Shown one piece after another: positions 1-4,766 of a DNA stretch of 7,671 nucleotides. The stretch's first letter is position 1. Every line of letters starts with the position of its first letter. The DNA is taken from contig DAOVDN010000047.1 of the NCBI GenBank assembly GCA_030669465.1, forward strand, positions 1-7,671. Direction: 5' to 3'. The notes beneath the pieces were generated by a model. That model was not told the origin of the DNA. It saw only the letters and a program-made list of their open reading frames with translations, and made no database searches. The DNA comes from Desulfobacterales bacterium (GTDB lineage: Bacteria > Desulfobacterota > Desulfobacteria > Desulfobacterales > ETH-SRB1). The position numbers were made by a program, and so were the translations under genes.

Positions 1-129
1 CTTTGCATTTCGTATCAGGTCCGCATCCTTATGGCTGTAATCGGAAAAATTGGGACGAACCCCCAATGTTATAACATTTCTGCAACCCTTAAGACGCGCC
101 TCAAGGGCGATGTTTTGGTCATTTGTCAT
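1..129 (-). CDS. Probable ATP-grasp (RimK-like) protein, N-terminal fragment
   Basis: Seen: an open frame of 43 codons starts at an ATG at 129 and runs uninterrupted off the left edge. The protein begins MTNDQNIALEARLKGC and continues through ITLGVRPNFSDYS and DADLIRNAK. It is not preceded by a recognisable Shine-Dalgarno. The LGVRPNFSDYS...ADLIRNA stretch resembles, from memory, the N-terminus of RimK-type ATP-grasp ligase-like proteins of sulfate-reducing bacteria. These enzymes activate a carboxylate with ATP and join it to an amine, but the ATP-grasp fold itself lies outside the window. The first codons are made of two heptamers (AATGACA, AATGACC) belonging to the adjacent repeat array. 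No other in-frame ATG follows; a TTG at codon 22 is the only nearby alternative. It lies downstream of the LolB-like gene on the same strand, 152 bp away. That a gene exists here is fairly likely; the family name is tentative. Confidence 0.5.
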   Translation of the reverse strand, partial: MTNDQNIALEARLKGCRNVITLGVRPNFSDYSHKDADLIRNAK

Positions 130-299
130 TCGCTCGTTGCTGGTTACTGGTTGCTCGTTTCTGGTTGCTCGTTACTCGTTCCCCTTAATTAGCCGCCACG
201 TAGGACGGCCCTACCATCATTCCTCATTCCCCGTTCCCTATTCCCTATTCCCTATTCCCCGTTCCCCACTCGACCATTTCCCTACTCGACCAATTCCCC
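117..299. repeat. Short tandem-repeat array, 7-nt period with a 16-bp tandem repeat
   Basis: Seen on the plus strand: two heptamers (GGTCATT, TGTCATT; 117-130), then a 5-nt step, then seven heptamers of consensus GTTNCTS at 136-184 (the last degenerates to GTTCCCC). A non-repeated linker (185-218) contains a small hairpin, GTAGG/CCTAC with a 5-nt loop. Seven heptamers of consensus RTTCCYY follow at 219-267. Finally there are two copies of a 16-bp unit, 268-283 and 284-299, with two mismatches (ACTCGACCATTTCCCT versus ACTCGACCAATTCCCC). The array fills the gap between the LolB-like gene and the ATP-grasp fragment and enters both: it holds the start codon of one and the last codons plus stop of the other. 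Known: heptanucleotide short tandem repeats (STRRs) occur in intergenic DNA of filamentous cyanobacteria. Relationship to those is not implied. Confidence 0.85.
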
Positions 300-1100
300 A
301 TCCGGTGGAGCCAGCACAAACATCGATGGCGAAACAGAAACATCTGCCCAGTATCTGTATATATCGAGTTGAAAGCTATTGCCGTCGCTATTTGAAAATA
401 TCAGCCGCGATGGAACCCTGTAACCATTTATATTCTGCATTCTGTCAAATACTGTGCGATATAATAGTGATCCGGCCGTGTCAAATATCTCGACTTTGCA
501 AACATCTTTCTTGCTTTCATCAAGGTATATCTTCTCAATAATATTTCCCCACCCTTTTTTTAGAACAAGCACATATCCATCTTCAAATTTATTCTTTATT
601 ATAGTGGCTGAATTATATTTATTAACCGGAATACGACCGGATAAAATAGAAACAATATCATCGGGTTTGATAGGTATTGAAATAAATCTTTTCAGGGTAG
701 AATTTGCAGAGCTTTTCTTGTAGAAGCTCTGCTTTGCATGAGAAACAAGATAGAGCCATTTACCGTCACTTGCAAGGCTTGCCACGGGTTGCCCTGAAGC
801 ATTGCGTATTACAATCCGAAGTCTGTCAGGCTCTGATCCGACCCATGCAATACCGGCAATAAGGCCTTTTGTGTTTTTTTTCCAAAACGTTATCTTTCCG
901 ATGCCCTTGAAGGTTTTAAGCTTACAATTCTTATTCTCCAGCATTGAAAGCAGGTTCCGGGTTTCAAGTAGATCGTCAGGAATCTTTGAATCAAAAGGCC
1001 TTTCTGAAACCCTTCCGACAAGACCGCTGCATGCGGAGAAAAAAAAAGCAATGATCAAAAGAATGATTGCGTGCTGCGTGTTTCGTGCTGCGTGTTTCAT
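282..1100 (-). CDS. LolB-like outer-membrane lipoprotein
   Basis: The protein has 272 residues. Residues 1-24 form a lipoprotein signal peptide: a short positively charged n-region, a hydrophobic core (AIILLIIAFFF) and a lipobox FSAC with Cys24 as the predicted lipidated residue. The mature part reads like the LolA/LolB/DUF4292 half-barrel fold, with alternating beta-strands such as FKGIGKITFW, DRLRIVIRNASGQPVASLASDGKWLYLV and, near the end, GYRVPSRLIFSNSDG. LolB accepts lipoproteins from LolA and inserts them in the outer membrane. At this divergence the substrate cannot be read, so LolB-like is the safe name. Its ATG overlaps the TGA of the TPR gene (ATGA), implying translational coupling. 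TPR protein followed by lolB is also the order in Pseudomonas (PA4667-PA4668), which supports the call. Odd: the first residues (KHAARNTQHA) are encoded by a 14-nt tandem duplication, and the last five (GELVE) plus the stop come from the 16-bp repeat. Confidence 0.72.
   Translation of the reverse strand: MKHAARNTQHAIILLIIAFFFSACSGLVGRVSERPFDSKIPDDLLETRNLLSMLENKNCKLKTFKGIGKITFWKKNTKGLIAGIAWVGSEPDRLRIVIRNASGQPVASLASDGKWLYLVSHAKQSFYKKSSANSTLKRFISIPIKPDDIVSILSGRIPVNKYNSATIIKNKFEDGYVLVLKKGWGNIIEKIYLDESKKDVCKVEIFDTAGSLLYRTVFDRMQNINGYRVPSRLIFSNSDGNSFQLDIYRYWADVSVSPSMFVLAPPDGELVE
1070..1097. repeat. Perfect 14-nt tandem duplication inside the LolB-like signal sequence
   Basis: Seen: CGTGCTGCGTGTTT occurs twice without mismatch at 1070-1083 and 1084-1097. 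Each copy is itself two heptamers (CGTGCTG and CGTGTTT), so the 28 bp are four heptamers in phase. The copies end directly beside the start codon of the LolB-like gene (1098-1100) and touch the stop codon of the TPR gene (1097-1099). They encode most of residues 2-11 of the lipoprotein, its signal-peptide n-region. The 7-nt period is the same as in the intergenic array at 117-267. Confidence 0.85.
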
Positions 1101-2800
1101 TTTCCGGTGAGTTCCTGAATCTTTTTTTCAAGGTCTTCCTTATCATCTTCTCTATTCAAGAGGGAGCGCTTGTAAAACTCAAGAGCTTTTTTCTTATTGT
1201 TTACTTTCATATATGCATCACCTAAGTGCTCCAATATAACAGAGTCATCAGGAACCAGACCGATCGCCTTTTTCAGAAACTTTATTGCCTTTTTGAAAAG
1301 TCCCTTCTTGAAGTACACCCATCCCAGGCTGTCTGTAATATAACCGTCATCAGGCTTGTACTTTAATGCCTCCTTGATGAGACGTTCGGCTTCATCCAGA
1401 TTCTCTCCCAGATCTGCATAAGTATAACCAAGATAATTCAACGCATTGGCATTTTTGGGGTCAAGACTTATCACGGTCTTCATTGCTTCTATTGAAGCCT
1501 CTTTTCTGTCCAGCCTGTCATAAACAACACCTAAACGAAAATAGAGCTCAACATTGTCAGGATCAATTTCAAGTCCTTGTTTAAGAACTTCCACAGCTTT
1601 TTCAAATTTTTCCGCCTCTTCATAAAATGTACCGAGATAGAGCACGAACTCAGGTTTATCTGGCAGCCTTTTAATTACATCTTTTAAAAAATTGATTGCT
1701 TCCTCAATTTTTCCCTGTTTTTGATATATAAAAGAAATATGAACCGCAGCGTTCTGATAGAACCCGGAATCCGGCATCACCTTTTTAAAATGCATTATAG
1801 CCATGTCTTTATCATTCTTTTCATCTAAGACCATGCCCGTAAGGTAATGAATGCCCGAACTGTCAGGTGCGCCTTTTAACATACCCTTGAGGATTATCAA
1901 AGCATCATCATATTTCTTTTGGTTTAAATACAACTGGACAACTTTTCTTATTACTTCCACGTCAGACAAGCTTCGTGTGCCCAGCCCCTTTAGAAGTTTT
2001 TCAGCATCCTTTAGCATCCCATTTTTATGATAAAAATAAGCAAGCTCCATGCCAGCTTGGATATTTCTTGGGTTTCTTTCAAGTATGTCCTTGTAAATTT
2101 TAGGAATTTCTTTTTCCTTCCCAAGCTTTTTATATAATTTCAGCAGCTCAAACCGAGGCTCCTCAAGATCGGGTTCCAGTTCCAGTGTCTTTTGAAACTC
2201 CCTTTCAGCATCGACTACATTGCCCTGCTTTGCGTGAATCTTTCCAATAAAGAAATGCCCTACATATGACCCGGGAAAATTTTTAACAAGCTGCTCATAT
2301 ACCTGCGAAGCTCTATGGAAGTCACCTTCTTCCATATAAATATCGCCAAGAAGCAGGTATATATTCTTTTGTTTTGGATCATTGGCTATAATTTTTTTAT
2401 ATGCTTTTTTAGCATCATCAATGTACTTTAAACTTTGCTTTATCCCTCCATACATGATGAGAGCTTCCACGTCATCCGGATATTTTTCTATAATTCTTTC
2501 AATAACTCTTAATGCTTTTATGTTCTCTTTCTGCTGCAAATAAAGAGTTGCAAGCTCTCTTTGCAAGTACAACGACTCTGGGTCGCATTCAATCGCTCTC
2601 TTAATCCACTTAACAGCTTCAACCAGGTTTCCTCTTCTCCTCTGCAGTTGTGCCTCTGTAAAGTAGTAATAGTAGCCATCAGATTTAAAAGAAACAACCG
2701 GCTTTTCATCGATTAGAGGTGTTTTTTTACTGACAGCACAACCCGAGAAAAACAAAATGACCAGAATAAAAATGGCCGGCTTTAAAAAATCGGCTTTCAT
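1097..2800 (-). CDS. Multi-TPR lipoprotein (PA4667-like)
   Basis: From the chosen start the protein has 567 residues. The signal peptide MKADFLKPAIFILVILFFSGC ends in a lipobox FSGC with Cys21, so it is a lipoprotein. The rest is a near-continuous solenoid of about 14-15 tetratricopeptide repeats, with recurrent signatures such as AVEVLKQGLEIDPDNVELYFRLG and KAIKFLKKAIGLVPDD. A C-terminal block NALNYLGYTYADLG, followed by PDDGYITDSLGWVYFKKG, resembles the conserved block of Pseudomonas PA4667-type proteins encoded beside lolB. TPR solenoids are protein-binding scaffolds; the partner is not visible. Start choice: the ATG at 2800 has GAAGGA 7 nt upstream, whereas the longer option at 2815 (MKDAQM...) has no Shine-Dalgarno and makes the n-region unusually long. 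It is the first gene of a minus-strand operon and overlaps the LolB-like gene by 4 nt (ATGA). Function is probably envelope assembly, by association only. Confidence 0.85.
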   Translation of the reverse strand: MKADFLKPAIFILVILFFSGCAVSKKTPLIDEKPVVSFKSDGYYYYFTEAQLQRRRGNLVEAVKWIKRAIECDPESLYLQRELATLYLQQKENIKALRVIERIIEKYPDDVEALIMYGGIKQSLKYIDDAKKAYKKIIANDPKQKNIYLLLGDIYMEEGDFHRASQVYEQLVKNFPGSYVGHFFIGKIHAKQGNVVDAEREFQKTLELEPDLEEPRFELLKLYKKLGKEKEIPKIYKDILERNPRNIQAGMELAYFYHKNGMLKDAEKLLKGLGTRSLSDVEVIRKVVQLYLNQKKYDDALIILKGMLKGAPDSSGIHYLTGMVLDEKNDKDMAIMHFKKVMPDSGFYQNAAVHISFIYQKQGKIEEAINFLKDVIKRLPDKPEFVLYLGTFYEEAEKFEKAVEVLKQGLEIDPDNVELYFRLGVVYDRLDRKEASIEAMKTVISLDPKNANALNYLGYTYADLGENLDEAERLIKEALKYKPDDGYITDSLGWVYFKKGLFKKAIKFLKKAIGLVPDDSVILEHLGDAYMKVNNKKKALEFYKRSLLNREDDKEDLEKKIQELTGK

Positions 2801-2807
2801 TTGGGCA

Positions 2808-2813
2808 TCCTTC
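2808..2813 (-). promoter_or_regulatory. Shine-Dalgarno deciding the TPR lipoprotein start
   Basis: On the minus strand GAAGGA lies 7 nt before the ATG at 2800, ideal spacing. It sits inside the codons that the longer reading (ATG at 2815) would translate. This supports 2800 as the true start. The motif is part of a 13-nt sequence repeated in inverted orientation at 2941-2953. Confidence 0.6.
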
Positions 2814-2860
2814 ATTTCTATGTAAAAGTAGTTAACATTTTAGAAAACTTTCAAGTGAAA

Positions 2861-2905
2861 TAACACCCCACCTTATCCCACCTCGAGGGGGAATAGGGGG
2901 TGTTA
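2861..2905. repeat. REP-like palindromic element in the divergent intergenic region
   Basis: The outer arms TAACACCCC (2861-2869) and GGGGTGTTA (2897-2905) are perfect inverted repeats. The inner arms CCTTATCCC and GGGGAATAGG pair imperfectly, and the centre is CTCGAG. The whole 45 bp would fold into one long hairpin with small bulges. C-rich palindromes of this style are common dispersed intergenic repeats in bacterial genomes; that is recollection, not a search. There is no T-tract on either side, so it is not a good intrinsic terminator. No target-site duplication is evident. Confidence 0.65.
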
Positions 2906-2965
2906 ATGATGTCCGATATTTTATAAAAGTGTAAACAAATAATGAAGGATGCCTAAAAATTATTC

Positions 2966-3000
2966 ACCCGGCAAGAATAGTAATTCTGCCGGGTTTTTTA
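2966..3000 (+). terminator. Intrinsic terminator or attenuator in the folC leader
   Basis: The outer stem ACCCGGC (2966-2972) pairs perfectly with GCCGGGT (2988-2994). A single bulged A is followed by a further 5-bp stem, AGAAT/ATTCT, capped by a 4-nt loop (AGTA). The stem runs into a T-tract at 2994-2999. It lies 15 nt before the folC start and within the longer folC reading from 2949. No plus-strand gene precedes it in the window apart from a four-codon minicistron (2942-2956). It would therefore act on the folC leader transcript itself (attenuation), or stop read-through from an unseen transcript. The opposite strand has T residues only six bases beyond the stem, so termination there would be weak. 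Confidence 0.7.
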
Positions 3001-3014
3001 TTAGGTCTGTAAGT

Positions 3015-4313
3015 ATGGCGCCTTCTGATTCTTACAATAAATGTATTAGGGCAATGTATGGCCTTAGAAGGTTTGGTATTAAACCAGGCCTTTCAACTAT
3101 CAAAAGCACGATGGAAGGCCTGGGAAATCCGCAGGATAATTTTGCATGCATACATGTAGCCGGAACAAACGGAAAAGGATCAATTGCTTCCGCTCTTGCC
3201 TCAATCCTGCACATATCAGGATATAAAGTCGGACTTTATACATCCCCGCACCTCATACGTTTTAACGAAAGGATCCGCATCAACAACCATTACATTTCCG
3301 ATAAAAATGTTGTTGCGTCTTATGAAGCCGTGAAAAACGTAGATCATGGCACACGCGAACCAACCTTTTTCGAATATGCAACTGCAATGGCTTTTTATGA
3401 ATTTGGCAGACAAAAAGTCGATTGGGCTGTCATTGAAACAGGTATGGGAGGGCGACTCGATGCAACCAATATCATAAAACCAGCTCTTTCCATAATATCC
3501 AACATATCTGTCGAACATAAAATGTATCTGGGAAATACCATAACCAAAATAGCCGGAGAAAAGGGTGGTATTATAAAAAAATGCTCACCCGTTGTAACAG
3601 GCGTTAAACAAAAGAACGCTATTTTACCGCTAAAAGATATTGCCCGGACAAAATCAGCGCCATTCTATCGTCTTGGAGATGAATTCAGGGTGAGAAGGAA
3701 CAAAAATGGGGCATTTACCTATTTTGGAATCAAGAATGTCTGGCGTAGCTTGCATACAGGATTACCTGGCGACCACCAGGTCGATAATGCAGCACTGGTC
3801 CTTGCCGCATGTGAGATACTAAACAAAAACAAAGCGGACATTTCTTTACAGAGCATCAAAGATGGTCTTGCACAAAACGATTGGCCGGGAAGGCTGGAGA
3901 TAGTCTCCACTGCTCCATTCATACTTCTTGATGGAGCACACAATTTAATTGCAGCGCAAAACCTGGCAAAGTTTTTATCAAAAAATCTGGCTGATCGAAA
4001 GATAACCCTTGTTGTAGGCATATTGAGCGATAAGCCATATTCTGCCATGCTGCGGCGCATTCTCCCTGTTTGCAGCAGAACAATATTGACCCGCCCCAAG
4101 ACGGATCGTGCTTTAGCACCGGAAAAACTTTACTCTACAGCAAAAGAGATAATTAGCGATATACGTATTATTCAGGATGTTGGAAAAGCCGTAAAGTACG
4201 CCATTGAAACTACGCCGCCGGATGATGCGATCTGCATCGCGGGCTCCCTTTATGTAGTAGGTGAAGCAAAAGAAGAATTTGAATTGCTATCGGACTTGAC
4301 TTATCAGCGCTGA
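3015..4313 (+). CDS. folC: Bifunctional folylpolyglutamate synthase / dihydrofolate synthase
   Basis: FolC adds L-glutamate to dihydropteroate and extends the gamma-glutamyl tail of folates, using ATP, in the cytoplasm. The 432 residues match the usual 420-440. In order: an N-terminal motif YGLRRFGIKPGL, the P-loop HVAGTNGKGS (47-56), YTSPHL with RFNERI (75-86), the Mur-ligase-type block WAVIETGMGGRLDATN (137-152), and NISVEHKMYLGNT followed by EKGGIIK (163-188). The C-terminal ligase domain begins near WPGRLE (290-295) and carries DGAHN (306-310). In most FolC proteins SVEH reads with Asp and EKGGI with Ala (EKAGI); both are conservative changes. The start at 3015 is preferred over 2949 because family homology begins about there and an intrinsic terminator lies between the two ATGs; a weak AGGT sits 8 nt upstream. 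No accD or dedD neighbour is present. The gene ends in a 16-bp palindrome, 23 bp before tRNA-Arg. Confidence 0.95.
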   Translation: MAPSDSYNKCIRAMYGLRRFGIKPGLSTIKSTMEGLGNPQDNFACIHVAGTNGKGSIASALASILHISGYKVGLYTSPHLIRFNERIRINNHYISDKNVVASYEAVKNVDHGTREPTFFEYATAMAFYEFGRQKVDWAVIETGMGGRLDATNIIKPALSIISNISVEHKMYLGNTITKIAGEKGGIIKKCSPVVTGVKQKNAILPLKDIARTKSAPFYRLGDEFRVRRNKNGAFTYFGIKNVWRSLHTGLPGDHQVDNAALVLAACEILNKNKADISLQSIKDGLAQNDWPGRLEIVSTAPFILLDGAHNLIAAQNLAKFLSKNLADRKITLVVGILSDKPYSAMLRRILPVCSRTILTRPKTDRALAPEKLYSTAKEIISDIRIIQDVGKAVKYAIETTPPDDAICIAGSLYVVGEAKEEFELLSDLTYQR

Positions 4314-4316
4314 TAA
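4301..4316. promoter_or_regulatory. Perfect 16-bp palindrome over the folC stop codon
   Basis: TTATCAGCGCTGATAA is a perfect palindrome that contains the last two folC codons and the TGA. It could be a protein-binding site or a short RNA hairpin upstream of tRNA-Arg. No T-tract follows, so it is not called a terminator. The sequence is seen; the role is unknown. Confidence 0.4.
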
Positions 4317-4336
4317 AGTAGATTTCAAGTAAATGT

Positions 4337-4412
4337 GCGCCCGTAGCCCAGAGGATAAGGCGTCAGCCTCCGGAGCTGAAGATCGCTGGTTCGATTCCAG
4401 CCGGGCGCGCCA
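4337..4412 (+). tRNA. tRNA-Arg (anticodon CCG), CCA encoded
   Basis: A complete cloverleaf of 76 nt including the encoded CCA. The acceptor GCGCCCG (4337-4343) pairs with CGGGCGC (4402-4408), with discriminator G at 4409 and CCA at 4410-4412. The anticodon stem TCAGC/GCTGA encloses the loop CTCCGGA, with anticodon CCG at 4370-4372, which reads the arginine codon CGG. The T-arm is GCTGG-TTCGATT-CCAGC. It starts 23 bp after the folC stop with no clear promoter of its own, so it may be processed from a folC transcript. No terminator is recognisable after it. Confidence 0.97.
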
Positions 4413-4426
4413 TCTTTATCTGTAGG

Positions 4427-4682
4427 CGTTCACAGGTTCAGGGTTCACCGTTCAGGGTTACCTTTCTTTTGTTAACCTTCACTAATCCAGAACCTTGAAC
4501 ATCCGAACCCTTTGGATGAACCTACTGCATCCTGAATTTGCCCCTTCAAACCGAAGTCGCGAGCAAACCTGGCCATCTTTGCCAGGCCGTAGACCCTTCT
4601 TCATTCAGAACTCACGAATCAACGGTTCAGATTTTCGGTGAACCCTGAACTCTGAACCATTGAACCATTGAACCTGTGAACG
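4427..4682. repeat. 256-bp element with terminal inverted repeats and GGTTCA-type heptamers
   Basis: The ends are a perfect 14-nt inverted repeat: CGTTCACAGGTTCA at 4427-4440 and its complement at 4669-4682. Both ends continue as GGTTCA-family units of 7-8 nt and meet again in GGGTTCACCG (left 4441-4450; complement at right 4636-4645). The right arm holds about 23 nt of extra units. The interior has nested hairpins: CATCC/GGATG (4500-4504, 4514-4518), CTGAAT/ATTCAG (4532-4537, 4603-4608) and CCTGGC/GCCAGG with a 7-nt loop (4568-4573, 4581-4586). There is no ORF of note. It fills most of the 354-bp gap between the tRNA and the ClpX-like gene, beginning 14 bp after the tRNA. It could be a non-autonomous MITE-like element or a structured RNA; no duplicated target site is obvious. 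Confidence 0.7.
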
Positions 4683-4728
4683 ATTACTATTCTTCAAAAT
4701 TAGAATTGCTGTATTTCGCTCTCATCTC

Positions 4729-4757
4729 TTGCATTTTTCAACATATGTGATTATAGT
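4729..4757 (+). promoter_or_regulatory. Candidate sigma70-type promoter of the ClpX-like gene
   Basis: TTGCAT (4729-4734), a 17-nt spacer, and TATAGT (4752-4757). The -10 matches consensus in five of six positions; the -35 only in its TTG. A start site 6-8 nt beyond the -10 would fall at about 4763-4766, next to the ATG at 4767, which lacks a Shine-Dalgarno. The transcript would then be essentially leaderless. Plausible, not proven. Confidence 0.35.
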
Positions 4758-4766
4758 TTTAAAATT

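Larger units (their letters stand above)
2804..2953. repeat. 13-nt inverted repeat pair flanking the divergent intergenic region
   Basis: AATGAAGGATGCC occurs on the minus strand at 2816-2804 and on the plus strand at 2941-2953, without mismatch. In the minus copy it contains the TPR gene's Shine-Dalgarno. In the plus copy it sits in the folC leader and reads ATG AAG GAT GCC TAA, a four-codon minicistron, just before the terminator hairpin. Both divergent transcripts would therefore carry the same 13 nt in the same sense. Between the copies, promoter candidates are weak: minus strand TTGAAA (2854-2849), 18 nt, TACTTT (2830-2825) for the TPR operon. No convincing -35/-10 pair was found for folC. 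Confidence 0.6.

Noticed and set aside
117..299. CRISPR array
   Set aside because: Units are only 7 nt (or 16 bp) and directly tandem, without spacers, and no cas genes are in the window.
50..541. Open frame of 163 codons on the plus strand
   Set aside because: It runs through the heptamer array and then antisense to the LolB-like gene; its composition (Pro/Ser/His/Arg-rich) is that of translated repeats, with no family resemblance.
2801..2815. Longer TPR lipoprotein reading beginning at 2815
   Set aside because: It has no Shine-Dalgarno, while the GAAGGA inside it is ideally placed for the ATG at 2800. It remains a possible annotation start.
2949..3014. Longer folC reading beginning at 2949
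   Set aside because: The 22 extra codons cover a strong intrinsic terminator and do not resemble FolC; the ATG directly abuts the GAAGGA-like sequence, leaving no spacing for a Shine-Dalgarno.
3216..3518. Antisense open frames inside folC (also 3032-3214, 3719-4099, 3919-4119)
   Set aside because: These are shadows of the folC coding strand, with no homology, no ribosome-binding sites and no independent context.
4568..4586. CCTGGC/GCCAGG hairpin as terminator of tRNA-Arg
   Set aside because: It has a good stem but no T-tract and lies more than 150 bp beyond the tRNA; better explained as internal structure of the 256-bp element.
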